Origin: Bradyrhizobium sp. OK095
GTDB lineage: Bacteria; Pseudomonadota; Alphaproteobacteria; Rhizobiales; Xanthobacteraceae
Direction of reading: 5' to 3'
Assembly (NCBI RefSeq): GCF_900109945.1
Contig: NZ_FOBX01000018.1
Span: 1 to 64,000, forward strand
Length of the DNA stretch: 64,000 nt
This document shows, piece after piece, positions 35,367 to 43,872 of this stretch; within the stretch, counting starts at the first letter, position 1, and every line of letters begins with the position of its first letter. Position numbers and translations under genes: made by a program. The notes below the pieces were generated by a model that did not search any database, was not told the DNA's origin, and saw only the letters and a list, made by a program, of their open reading frames with translations.

Positions 35367-35714
35367 ATGAGCATCACCCGCAGCATCCGCACGCCCATCA
35401 TGCATCGCGCCGTCGAAGCCAACGGCTTCGTCTTCGTCGGCGGCACCATCGCCGACGACACCACGGTCTCGATGGGCGACCAGACCCGCAACATCCTCGG
35501 CAAGATTGCCGGCTATCTGAAGGAAGCCGGCACCGACAAGTCGCGTGTCGTCAGCACCTCGATCTTCGTCACCGACCTCTCCAAGAAAAAGGAGATGGAC
35601 GCGGCCTGGACCGAATTCTTCGGCGACAATCTGCCGACCCGCGCCACCGTCGGCGTCGCCGATCTCGGCGGCGGTGCGCTGATCGAGGTGGTGGTCACCG
35701 CGCTCAAGGGCTGA
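35367..35714 (+). CDS. RidA family enamine/imine deaminase
   Basis: 115 residues, the usual length. The family arginine is in PTRATVGVADLGGG, with the VFVGGTIADD and VVSTSIFVTDLS motifs before it. RidA hydrolyses reactive 2-imino acids and enamines released by PLP or flavin enzymes. As last gene of an operon with two amine-oxidising flavoproteins it probably removes their imine product. AGAGGACATC precedes the ATG. Confidence 0.9.
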   Translation: MSITRSIRTPIMHRAVEANGFVFVGGTIADDTTVSMGDQTRNILGKIAGYLKEAGTDKSRVVSTSIFVTDLSKKKEMDAAWTEFFGDNLPTRATVGVADLGGGALIEVVVTALKG

Positions 35715-35717
35715 TGA

Positions 35718-35762
35718 GGCCTTTCCCCCGCCGCACCAGCACCGGCGCGGCGGGAAACGGCC
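35718..35762 (+). terminator. Strong hairpin ending the amine/opine operon
   Basis: CCCGCCGC (35727-35734) pairs with GCGGCGGG (35747-35754). The stem can be extended beyond a CC bulge by TTT/AAA and GGCC/GGCC to 35762. Directly follows the RidA stop. No T-run, but the stability makes it a credible transcript end. Confidence 0.55.
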
Positions 35763-35930
35763 GAAGGCAGCAAAACCTATCAGGGGGTCCACAGCCAGCA
35801 TCGGGTCATGGAGATTGTTCGTGAAAATAGAACAATGATACCAGCCCGCGGCTGATTATCTTTCGCCGGAAAAGGGGCAAATCCTCCCGTGTCAGCCGCA
35901 AGGAGCGGCTCGGAACCACGGAGACGGCAA

Positions 35931-36671
35931 ATGTCCAACGCAAGCGGAAAAGTCGCTGTTGTCACCGGCGGCTCGCGCGGCATCGGCGCCGCGATCGCCG
36001 AACGGCTCGCGGGCGACGGCTTTGCGGTCGTCATCAACTACGCAGGGAGCGCCGCCGACGCGGAGGCGCTGGCCGGCAAAATCGAGAAGGCCGGCGGCCA
36101 GGCCATCACCGCGCAGGCCGACGTCAGCGACCCGGTCGCGGTCGCGCGCATGTTCGAGATGGCGGACGCCGCATTCGGTGGTGTCGACGTTCTCGTCAAC
36201 AATGCCGGCATCATGCGGCTCGCCGCGATCGCCGATGCGGATGACGCGCTGTTCGACAGCCAGATCGCGATCAATTTGAAGGGCACCTTCAACACGCTGC
36301 GGGAAGCTGCGCGCCGGCTGCGCAATGGCGGCCGCATCGTCAATCTGTCCTCGAGCCAGGCCGGCCTTCTGTCTCCGACCTACGGCATCTATGCCGCGAC
36401 CAAAGCGGCGGTCGAAGCCCTGACGCACGTGATGGCCAAGGAGCTGCGCGGCCGCAACATCACCGTCAACGCCGTGGCGCCCGGACCGACCGCAACGAAG
36501 CTCTTTCTGGACGGCAAGACGGAGCAGTTGATCGATCATCTCGCCAAGCTCGCGCCGCTGGAGCGGCTCGGCCAGCCCACGGATGTCGCTGCCGCGGTCT
36601 CGTTCCTCGCCGGCCCCGACGGTGGCTGGATCAACGGGCAGATATTGCGTGCCAATGGCGGGATCATCTGA
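35931..36671 (+). CDS. Short-chain dehydrogenase/reductase
   Basis: 246 residues from ATG 35931 with GGAGACGG upstream. Classical SDR: VVTGGSRGIGAAIAERL cofactor motif, NNAG (VLVNNAGIMRL), a catalytic Ser in NLSSSQAGL, and YGIYAATKAAVEAL (Y-x-x-x-K). The C-terminal DGGWINGQILRANGG is typical of NAD(P)-dependent oxidoreductases in the FabG-like group. Separate from the preceding operon by 216 bases. Substrate unknown. Confidence 0.88.
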   Translation: MSNASGKVAVVTGGSRGIGAAIAERLAGDGFAVVINYAGSAADAEALAGKIEKAGGQAITAQADVSDPVAVARMFEMADAAFGGVDVLVNNAGIMRLAAIADADDALFDSQIAINLKGTFNTLREAARRLRNGGRIVNLSSSQAGLLSPTYGIYAATKAAVEALTHVMAKELRGRNITVNAVAPGPTATKLFLDGKTEQLIDHLAKLAPLERLGQPTDVAAAVSFLAGPDGGWINGQILRANGGII

Positions 36672-36725
36672 ACCCGCCTGACGGTCCGGACATGGCAAGC
36701 CGGTCTTGGCTGCAATTCTTCAAAA

Positions 36726-36755
36726 ACCCGACGCCCTGCCCCCAGCGCGTCGGGT
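36726..36755 (-). terminator. Rho-independent terminator for dctA
   Basis: ACCCGACGC (36726-36734) pairs over 9 bp with GCGTCGGGT (36747-36755). On the minus strand the stem is followed by TTTTTG, the expected U-tract, so it ends the dctA transcript. It may also slow the convergent SDR transcript. Confidence 0.65.
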
Positions 36756-36878
36756 GGAAAGATTGAGTATCAATCGGTGAGCCCAACACCATCCTTGTGA
36801 CGCGTGCCTCACCAATTATCCACTCCGGGAAACTACCGCGTCGGAACCGGACTGCGCCTGCCGTCGATCTGTGCGGCC

Positions 36879-38210
36879 TCAGCCGGCGCCGCCGCCCGGC
36901 TCCAGCGCCTCGCCCATCTCCAGCGGATGCGCCATGGTCTCGTGCAGCGCGTCGCGGTCGAGCTCGCCTTCGGAGATGCTGATGACGACGCAGGCGACGC
37001 CATTGCCGATCAGATTGGTCAGCGCGCGGCATTCGCTCATGAACTTGTCGATGCCGACCAGGATCGCGATCGACTGGATCGGGATGTCAGGCACGATCGA
37101 GAGCGTCGCGGCGAGCGTGATGAAGCCGGCGCCGGTCACGCCCGAGGCGCCCTTCGAGGTGATCATGGCGATGCCCAAAATGCCGAGCTCCTGCCAGATC
37201 GTCAGATTTGTGTTGGTCGCCTGCGCCAGAAACAGCGTGGCCAGTGTCATATAGATGTTGGTGCCGTCGAGATTGAAGCTGTAGCCGGTCGGGATGACGA
37301 GGCCGACCACCGAGCGTGAGGCTCCGAGATGCTCCATCTTCTGGATCATCTGCGGCAGCACCGTCTCCGACGACGAGGTGCCGAGCACGATAAGGAGCTC
37401 GTCCTTGATGTAGGCGATGAAGCGCAGGATCGAGAAGCCGGCGAGCCGCGCGATCGAGCCCAGCACGATCAGCACGAACAGGATGCTGGTGAGGTAGAAC
37501 GTGCCGATCAGCGCGGCGAGGTTGATCAGCGAACCGAGGCCATAGGCACCGACGGTGAACGCCATCGCGCCGAAGGCGCCGATCGGTGCCACGCGCACGA
37601 TGATGCGGATGATGCCGAAGAACATCTTCGCGGCCTTGTCGATCGCCTCCGCAATGGGCTCACCGGCCTTGCCGAGGAAGGCGATGGCGAAGCCGGACAG
37701 GATCGAGACCAGCAGCACCTGCAACAGGTCGCCGCGCGCGATCGCGCCCACATAGCTGTCGGGGATGATCGCCATCAAATGGGCGACGATGCCGTCTTCA
37801 TGCGCCTTGGTGACGTAGGTCGCCACTGATTTCGGATCGATGGTGGCGGGATCGATGTTGAAGCCGCGCCCGGGCTGGAGCACCTCGCCGACCAAAAGGC
37901 CGATGGCGAGCGCGACGGTCGAGACCGTCTCGAAATAGATCAGCGATTTCAGCCCGACCCGGCCGACCCGCTTGAGGTCGCCCATCGAGGAGATGCCGTG
38001 CACCACGGTACAGAAGATCACCGGTGCGATCATCATCTTGATCAGCGCGATGAAGCCGTCGCCGAGCGGCTTCAGGGTCTTGCCGAGATCGGGATAGAAA
38101 TATCCGATCAGCACCCCGAGCGCGATCGCGATCAGCACCTGGACGTAGAGGATCTTGTACCAGGGCTGGTGCCGGCGATGGATAGCTGGCTGGATCGCAA
38201 TCTGTGTCAT
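36879..38210 (-). CDS. dctA: C4-dicarboxylate:cation symporter DctA
   Basis: 443 residues from ATG 38210 (MTQIAIQPAIHR). This inner-membrane transporter brings in succinate, fumarate and malate; rhizobia need it for nitrogen fixation in nodules. It has eight or more membrane segments and two re-entrant loops, with the serine-rich LGTSSSETVLPQM and the NLDGTNIYMTLATLF motif that binds cation and substrate. No dctBD pair is adjacent and no sigma-54 (-24/-12) motif is visible upstream, so regulation may differ from the classical model. Confidence 0.92.
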   Translation of the reverse strand: MTQIAIQPAIHRRHQPWYKILYVQVLIAIALGVLIGYFYPDLGKTLKPLGDGFIALIKMMIAPVIFCTVVHGISSMGDLKRVGRVGLKSLIYFETVSTVALAIGLLVGEVLQPGRGFNIDPATIDPKSVATYVTKAHEDGIVAHLMAIIPDSYVGAIARGDLLQVLLVSILSGFAIAFLGKAGEPIAEAIDKAAKMFFGIIRIIVRVAPIGAFGAMAFTVGAYGLGSLINLAALIGTFYLTSILFVLIVLGSIARLAGFSILRFIAYIKDELLIVLGTSSSETVLPQMIQKMEHLGASRSVVGLVIPTGYSFNLDGTNIYMTLATLFLAQATNTNLTIWQELGILGIAMITSKGASGVTGAGFITLAATLSIVPDIPIQSIAILVGIDKFMSECRALTNLIGNGVACVVISISEGELDRDALHETMAHPLEMGEALEPGGGAG

Positions 38211-38246
38211 AGTGTGTGCCCCGGAACGCATTGATTTTGCAAGATT

Positions 38247-38334
38247 TGATGATTTGCATCATGTGATGACCGCCGCAGAAGCGACAATCACAATTTTGTC
38301 GGATCGCACGAAGATCAATCGCTGCATTGCAGCG
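38247..38334. promoter_or_regulatory. Three palindromes in the dctA / NCS2 permease divergent region
   Basis: TGATG-ATTTG-CATCA (38247-38261), CGACAA-N8-TTGTCG (38282-38301) and CGCTGCA-T-TGCAGCG (38320-38334). The last lies immediately before the ribosome-binding G-run of the permease gene. They could be operators for one or more regulators controlling dicarboxylate and nucleobase uptake in opposite directions. Confidence 0.4.
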
Positions 38335-38342
38335 GGGGGAAC

Positions 38343-39662
38343 ATGACGGCCGCAACAGGCTCGGACGAGCAAGCACAAAGCTATTTTCCGCGCTGGAAGC
38401 TCAAGACCTCAGGCGTGATCATGCCGGAGGAGCGGATGTCATGGGGTCAGACTATCGTCTCCGGTCTCCAGCATTGCGTCGCCATGTCGGGCTCGACGAT
38501 CATCGCGCCGCTGCTGATGGGGTTCGATCCCAATGTCGCGGTCCTGTTCTCCGGCATCGGTACGCTGATCTTCTTCGTCATCGTCGCGGGGCGCGTGCCG
38601 AGCTATCTCGGTTCGAGCTTCGCCTTCATCGCCGTCGTCCTCGCTGCCACCGGCTATGCCGGGCATGGGCCGAACCCGAATCTCTCCGTCGCGCTCGGCG
38701 GCATCGTCGGCGCCGGGGTGTTGTACGGCGTGATCGCGCTGATCGTGATGTGGTCGGGCGTCGGTTGGGTCGAGCGCCTGATGCCGCCGGCGGTCACCGG
38801 CGCTGTGGTCGCCGCGATTGGCCTCAACCTCGCGCCCGTGGCGGTCAAGGCGGTAAGTGCCAACGCATTCGACACCTGGATCGGGCTCGCGACCGTCCTG
38901 ATCATCGGCGTGGTTGCCGTTGCAGCGCCGGGCCTGTGGCGCCGCCTGCCGATCATTCTCGGCGCGATCGGCGGATATCTTTTGTATTTGCTGTTCGCCA
39001 ACGGCCTCGGCTTCGGCAAGCCGGTCGACTTCACGCAACTCTCGTCCGCGCCGTGGTTGGGCATGCCGAGCTTCACCACGCCGACCTTCCAGGTCGATGC
39101 CATCTTTCTGATCGCGCCTGTTGCGGTCATTCTCGTCGCCGAGAACCTCGGTCACATCAAGGCCGTCGGAGCCATGACGGGCCGGAGCCTCGATGCCTAT
39201 CTCGGCCGGGCCCTGTTCGCCGACAGCCTCGCGACGATCGTGGCGGCCTGCGGCGGCGGCACCGGCGTCACGACTTACGCGGAAAACATCGGCGTGATGG
39301 CGGCGACGAAGGTCTATTCGACCTTGCTGTTTGCCTTCGCCGCCACCGTGTCGGTCCTGCTCGGCTTCTCGCCGAAATTCGGCGCGCTGATCCTGTCGAT
39401 CCCGGGTCCCGTCATCGGCGGTCTCTCGATCGTGCTGTTCGGATTGATCGCCGCGATGGCGGGTCGGATCTGGGTCGAGAACAAGGTCGACTTTGCCAAC
39501 CCTGCAAATCTGATCACCGTCGCCGTGGCGCTGACCGCGGGCGCGGGCGATCTCACGCTCAAGTTCGGCGCGTTCACGATCGGCGGGATCGGCACGGCGA
39601 CCTTCGGCGCCATCATCCTCTACCAGATCCTGAGCTCGCCTCTGGCGCAGCGCGCGGAATGA
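38343..39662 (+). CDS. NCS2 family nucleobase permease (uracil/xanthine type)
   Basis: 439 residues with about 12-14 membrane segments. Family marks include QTIVSGLQHCVAMSGSTI at the N-terminus, FAFIAVV, the VAENLGHIKA motif with the conserved Glu, and GGGTGVTTYAENIGVMA. UraA/RutG-like proteins import uracil, thymine or xanthine with protons. A G-rich site (GGGGGGAA) precedes ATG 38343. Divergent from dctA. Confidence 0.9.
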   Translation: MTAATGSDEQAQSYFPRWKLKTSGVIMPEERMSWGQTIVSGLQHCVAMSGSTIIAPLLMGFDPNVAVLFSGIGTLIFFVIVAGRVPSYLGSSFAFIAVVLAATGYAGHGPNPNLSVALGGIVGAGVLYGVIALIVMWSGVGWVERLMPPAVTGAVVAAIGLNLAPVAVKAVSANAFDTWIGLATVLIIGVVAVAAPGLWRRLPIILGAIGGYLLYLLFANGLGFGKPVDFTQLSSAPWLGMPSFTTPTFQVDAIFLIAPVAVILVAENLGHIKAVGAMTGRSLDAYLGRALFADSLATIVAACGGGTGVTTYAENIGVMAATKVYSTLLFAFAATVSVLLGFSPKFGALILSIPGPVIGGLSIVLFGLIAAMAGRIWVENKVDFANPANLITVAVALTAGAGDLTLKFGAFTIGGIGTATFGAIILYQILSSPLAQRAE

Positions 39663-39734
39663 ATCCCAGCGATGCACTGATGGATGGAACAAAACGCCGG
39701 TTCCACCGATGATGAGGTATTCCGGAGAAAGCTC

Positions 39735-40565
39735 ATGCCACAGACCTCGACCTCGTTTCCCTCGCGCCTCGTCGGCCAATACGCGCTGGTGACCGGTGCC
39801 TCACAAGGCATCGGCCGCGCTGTCGCCATCCGCCTGGCCCAGGAAGGCGCGACCGTCGCCATCAACTATTTCGGTCATCCTGAGGGAGCGGAGGAGACAC
39901 TCGCGCTTGCACGGACCGCATCGGGCGATCGCGGTCACGGCAAGCTCGACCATATCATCGTCAAGGCCGATGTCGGCAACGAGCAGGAGATCGCCGCGAT
40001 GTTCGAGACGATTTTGGCGCGCTGGAAGCGCCTCGACTGTCTGGTCAACAATGCCGGCTTCCAGCGGGAATCGCCGAGCGAGGAGCTCGATATCGAAACC
40101 TACCGCCGCATCATCGACGTCAATCTCAACGGCGCGGTGCTCTGCGCGCAAAAGGCGCTCGCGCATTTCGTCGCGCGCGGGGCAGGCGGCAGCATCATCA
40201 ACTGCTCCAGCGTCCACCAGATCATTCCGAAGCCGGGCTATCTCGCTTATTCGGTCAGCAAAGGCGGCATGGCCAATCTGACGCGCACGCTGGCGCTCGA
40301 ATTCGCCGGCCGTGGCATTCGCGTCAATGCGGTCGGCCCCGGTGCGATCGACACGCCGATCAACGCGGCTTGGACCGGCGCCCCCGAAAAGCGCGGCGTC
40401 GTCACCAGCCACATTCCATTGGGCCGCGTCGGCACGCCGGAAGAGATCGCCGCCGTGTTTGCCTTCCTCGCCTCCGACGATGCGAGCTACATCACCGGGC
40501 AGACCATCTACGCCTGCGGAGGCTTGACGCTATTCCCCGAGTTTCGCGACAACTGGGCGAGCTAG
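39735..40565 (+). CDS. SDR family oxidoreductase (glucose/sugar 1-dehydrogenase-like)
   Basis: 276 residues from ATG 39735 with GGAGAAA upstream. Motifs ALVTGASQGIGRAVAIRL, CLVNNAGFQRESP, a catalytic Ser in INCSSVHQ, and YLAYSVSKGGMANL. The C-terminus YACGGLTLFPEFRDNW resembles bacterial glucose 1-dehydrogenases. Tail-to-tail with the adhesin gene: the two stop codons overlap in CTAG at 40562-40565. Confidence 0.87.
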   Translation: MPQTSTSFPSRLVGQYALVTGASQGIGRAVAIRLAQEGATVAINYFGHPEGAEETLALARTASGDRGHGKLDHIIVKADVGNEQEIAAMFETILARWKRLDCLVNNAGFQRESPSEELDIETYRRIIDVNLNGAVLCAQKALAHFVARGAGGSIINCSSVHQIIPKPGYLAYSVSKGGMANLTRTLALEFAGRGIRVNAVGPGAIDTPINAAWTGAPEKRGVVTSHIPLGRVGTPEEIAAVFAFLASDDASYITGQTIYACGGLTLFPEFRDNWAS

Positions 40566-41620
40566 AACTCGCCGCCGAGGCCGACATAGGCGGTGTGCTC
40601 GGTGCCCCCACCATTGCCGTAGCCGCCGACCACGCTCAGCGGCATGGCGGTGTTGAGGCGATGCGCGAAGCCGAAACCAAAGCCGCCTTCGCCGTGATAG
40701 ACGGAACCGCGCATCTGCCAGGTGGTCTTGCCGGGGGCCGACGGCATTGGTGCGCTTGCGGTGGCGACCGCCGCCGCGATGCCACGTCGCGCCTCGGTGC
40801 GATTGTCCCAGATCTGCGACTGCAGCCCGGAGAGCTGCGACTGGAAGCCCGAAGACATTCCGCTCAGCTGGCTCATGTTGACGGCGTCCGTCGGGTTGAT
40901 GCCCGCGGCGACGTTGGTCAGCCGGCGCTCATTGCCGGCGGTGCCGAACGACACTGTATTGGCGGCGCTCGCCACCGAATTTGCGCCGATCGCGACCGAG
41001 TTTGCCCCCAGCGCCTGCGCCCCGGCGCCAAAAGCACTCGCAGTCGCGCCGTTGGCAACGCTGTTTGCGCCTGTCGCCGTCGCGTTGATTCCGATCGCCT
41101 GGCTGGCAGAGCCCGTCGCGGTTGCGAAATCGCCGGTCGCTCTCGCGAAGAACCCCGTTGCGGTTGCCTGCAGGCCGTTTGCAGCGCTGGCAGAGCCGAC
41201 CGCGGTCGCGATGTCGCCGGTCGCGTTGGCCCCACTTCCGAGCGCGCTGGCACCGTTTCCGGTGGCAAACGCGTTGCCGCCGATCGCCGTGGCAATGATG
41301 CCGGTTGCAGTGGCGGCCTGACCGACCGCCGTCGCGGCGTTGCCGTTCGCAGTGGCTTGTTCGCCGAAGGCTGACGCAGCATTGCCGTTCGTGTTGGCTT
41401 GGCTTCCCACTGCTGTCGCGTCACCCGGGGGACCGTTGTTCACGCCGCCACCTGCGGCGTAGTCGGCCGCCGCAGCCTCTTTAGGCACTAGCAACGGGGT
41501 CGCGGCGGCGGCGAGGACGAAACTCGCCGATATCAGGCGGTGGATGAAACTCGCGCGGCGCGTCTTCCCGGGATTGCGATGATGTGGATCGTTTGGTCCG
41601 CGCAGCACCCTGAATGACAT
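40562..41620 (-). CDS. Miniature trimeric autotransporter adhesin (YadA-like)
   Basis: 352 residues, very short for the family. An extended Sec signal (1-52) precedes a head of about eleven 14-residue repeats (66-219, consensus A-T-A-x-G-x-x-A-x-A-x-G), then the neck (RRLTNVAAGINPTDAVNMSQL), a very short coiled-coil stalk (about 245-265) and a beta-strand membrane anchor (285-352) ending in Phe. The trimer anchor forms a 12-strand pore through which the head is exported. Likely surface adhesin for host roots or biofilm. Monocistronic. Confidence 0.85.
   Translation of the reverse strand: MSFRVLRGPNDPHHRNPGKTRRASFIHRLISASFVLAAAATPLLVPKEAAAADYAAGGGVNNGPPGDATAVGSQANTNGNAASAFGEQATANGNAATAVGQAATATGIIATAIGGNAFATGNGASALGSGANATGDIATAVGSASAANGLQATATGFFARATGDFATATGSASQAIGINATATGANSVANGATASAFGAGAQALGANSVAIGANSVASAANTVSFGTAGNERRLTNVAAGINPTDAVNMSQLSGMSSGFQSQLSGLQSQIWDNRTEARRGIAAAVATASAPMPSAPGKTTWQMRGSVYHGEGGFGFGFAHRLNTAMPLSVVGGYGNGGGTEHTAYVGLGGEF
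40964..41425 (-). repeat. 42-bp coding repeats of the adhesin head
   Basis: About eleven degenerate 42-bp units encode the 14-residue YadA-head turns. The units differ at many bases while keeping the Ala/Gly pattern, so the array is old and under protein-level selection rather than a fresh slippage expansion. Confidence 0.7.
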
Positions 41621-41905
41621 CGTTCGAACGCCCCATTTGTTATTCCGCGCACGGTGCGGAAAGCGCGATCGGGGCGCATCAACCGTTGGGTTGAAGGCGG
41701 ATCAATGCCGCCGGGCCACAATTGGTTTATTGCGGTGTGTTGCAGATTTGCCGCCAACTTTGTCGAGCCGGGGAACCGGCACCGGCGTTCCAGGATGCAT
41801 CTCGGCAACAGCCCGACGAAAAGCAGCCGACGGAAGCGGGGAACGCAGTGGCCTCAACCGAATGGTTGATGTGCGTCGCTCAATCTCGCTCCACCGTCTT
41901 TGGAT

Positions 41906-42544
41906 ATGGCACCCGCGGAAGCATATCGATCTGGTGAGAGACAGAACCCGTTCGCGAAGCCATTGCGTTGGTTGGGTGCGGCGCTGGGACTCCTGATTTT
42001 GGGGGCCGTCACGACGTCAGCGCAGCAGACGCCGCCGCAGCCCCATCAGGCGCCGCCGCAACAGCAGGCCGCACCCAAGCCCGCGAACATCGACCGCAAT
42101 GGCGTGCTGATGCTGATACGCTCCACGCTGCTCGCGCTCGACCATGCCAACAGGACCGGGAATTACACCGTGCTGCGCGACCTCGGCGCGCCCGGCTTCC
42201 AGGTCAACACCGCTGCAAAGCTCGCGGAGATTTTTGCCAAGCAGCGCGGCGACAAGCTCGATCTTTCCGGCGTTGCCGTCATCGATCCGCAACTGTCGCT
42301 GTTGCCGCAGATCGAGCCGAACGGATTGCTGCACATGGCAGGATTTTTCCCGTCGGTGCCCTCGCAGGTGAATTTCGAGCTGATGTTTGCGCCGGTCGAA
42401 GGACAATGGCGTGTGTTCGGCGTGTCGTTGTCGGTCGGTCAGTCCGCTCCGGTAGCGCCGACCGCGCCTGAAGCTGTGCCGAGCAAGGCCGTCGTCTCGC
42501 AGAAACAGCCGGCGCCGGCGAAGCCCGGCGTGCCTGCGAAATAG
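41906..42544 (+). CDS. Exported protein of unknown function
   Basis: 212 residues from ATG 41906. A signal or anchor helix (about 22-41) is followed by a Pro/Gln-rich linker (residues 43-60), a compact domain of about 110 residues with LIRSTLLALDHANRTGNYTVL and LPQIEPNGLLHMAGFFP, and a Pro/Ala/Lys-rich tail. The domain is reminiscent of NTF2-like or Tim44-like folds in which a helix pair precedes a sheet, but I do not recognise a family. The ribosome-binding site is weak. Confidence 0.68.
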   Translation: MAPAEAYRSGERQNPFAKPLRWLGAALGLLILGAVTTSAQQTPPQPHQAPPQQQAAPKPANIDRNGVLMLIRSTLLALDHANRTGNYTVLRDLGAPGFQVNTAAKLAEIFAKQRGDKLDLSGVAVIDPQLSLLPQIEPNGLLHMAGFFPSVPSQVNFELMFAPVEGQWRVFGVSLSVGQSAPVAPTAPEAVPSKAVVSQKQPAPAKPGVPAK

Positions 42545-42701
42545 CCGGTCATCCTCAACGCAGCGATCGTCTGCCGTTTCGTCGCGTAACGTGCGTCTCG
42601 ACATTCGTGCACGTGAAATTTGCAGTCGTCGTGAACCCTGTGGTTGGTCGTTACTGAAGGTGCCTATGCCTTGCATGTTTTTGGAATGATGGAAGTTGGC
42701 C

Positions 42702-43835
42702 GTGACATCTGAAGCTGCTCTGCTGTCAGAGCTGATCGGTCTCGTTTACGACGCGGCACTCGATCCCACCCTGTGGCCACGCGCCCTGGAGCAGGCCTGC
42801 GTATTCGTCGGCGGCTCCTCTGGAGTCCTGTTCTGGCACGACGCGGCCACCGAGCAAACCGCGGTGCTGCACCTCTTCAATGAAGAGCCGAACTACACCA
42901 AGCTCTATCTCGAGAAATATCTCTCCTTAAATCCGTGCTTTCCCGCGGCGACTTTCTGCGAGGCCGGTCTCGTCTATGCATCCACCGACTTCGTCCCCTT
43001 CGAGGAGATGGCACAGACGCGCTTCTATGAAGAGTGGATGAAGCCGCAGGGCATGATCGATGCGCTCGGGTCGAATCTGGAGAAGGGGGCAACCAATTCA
43101 TCGATTGTCAGCGTCCGGATGCATGAGAAGGACGGCCTGGTCGACGTCGACTCCCGCCGCCGGTTTGCACTGATCGTTCCGCATTTCCAGCGCGCCGTCT
43201 CGATCGGGCGGCTGTTCGATCAGAGCAAGGTGGCGCAGGCGGTTCTGACCCAGACCCTCGACAACGTCACGGCCGCCGTCTTCCTGGTCGGCCCGAGCGG
43301 GCGCCTGGTCTTTACCAATGCGCCGGGGCGCGCTTTGCTGGACGAGGCCTCGCTGCTGACCGAGAGGAACGGCGCGTTGGCGGCGGCCGCCCCCGAAGCG
43401 CAGCGGGCCTTGCGCGAAGCGCTCGCGGCCGCTGAGAACAGCAGCGCGACGGTTGGCGGTGGCGGCCCGATTCCGCTCTCGGCGGCGCTGCCCGGCCGCT
43501 GGTTTGCCAATGTGCTGCCGCTGACCTCCGGCGACCGGCAGCGCACCGGCACACTGCATTCCGCCATGGCCGCGGTTTTCGTCGGCAAGACTTCTCCGGC
43601 AAGCCCGCCGCCGCTGGAGGCGCTGGCAAAGCTCTACAAGCTCACGGCCAGCGAGATCCGCGTGATCGATGCCGTCATGAAGGTGAGCGGCGTGAAGGCC
43701 CTGGCCGACCTGCTCGGGCTGACGCAGGCCACCGTCAAGACCCATCTTCACAACGTCTTCCGCAAGACCGGCACCGCACGGCAGAGCGAGCTCGTGAAGC
43801 TGATCGCCGGCTTCGAGCTGCCGGCGCGGGAGTGA
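42702..43835 (+). CDS. LuxR-family transcriptional regulator
   Basis: 377 residues from GTG 42702, with GGAAG 6 nt upstream; a TTG two codons earlier is less likely. An N-terminal ~180-residue sensory region has GAF/PAS-like spacing, a middle PAS-like segment follows (VTAAVFLVGPSGRLVFTNAPGRALLDE), and the C-terminal LuxR helix-turn-helix is LTASEIRVIDAVMKVSGVKAL...TQATVKTHLHNVFRKTG. No acyl-homoserine-lactone synthase gene is adjacent. Target genes unknown. Confidence 0.86.
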   Translation: MTSEAALLSELIGLVYDAALDPTLWPRALEQACVFVGGSSGVLFWHDAATEQTAVLHLFNEEPNYTKLYLEKYLSLNPCFPAATFCEAGLVYASTDFVPFEEMAQTRFYEEWMKPQGMIDALGSNLEKGATNSSIVSVRMHEKDGLVDVDSRRRFALIVPHFQRAVSIGRLFDQSKVAQAVLTQTLDNVTAAVFLVGPSGRLVFTNAPGRALLDEASLLTERNGALAAAAPEAQRALREALAAAENSSATVGGGGPIPLSAALPGRWFANVLPLTSGDRQRTGTLHSAMAAVFVGKTSPASPPPLEALAKLYKLTASEIRVIDAVMKVSGVKALADLLGLTQATVKTHLHNVFRKTGTARQSELVKLIAGFELPARE

Positions 43836-43872
43836 TCTGGCAAAACGGGCCGGCGCGAACTACATCTGCGGC

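Noticed and set aside
38211..38342. Sigma-54 promoter for dctA
   Set aside because: No GG-N10-GC element with suitable TGGCAC/TTGC spacing is visible on the minus strand.
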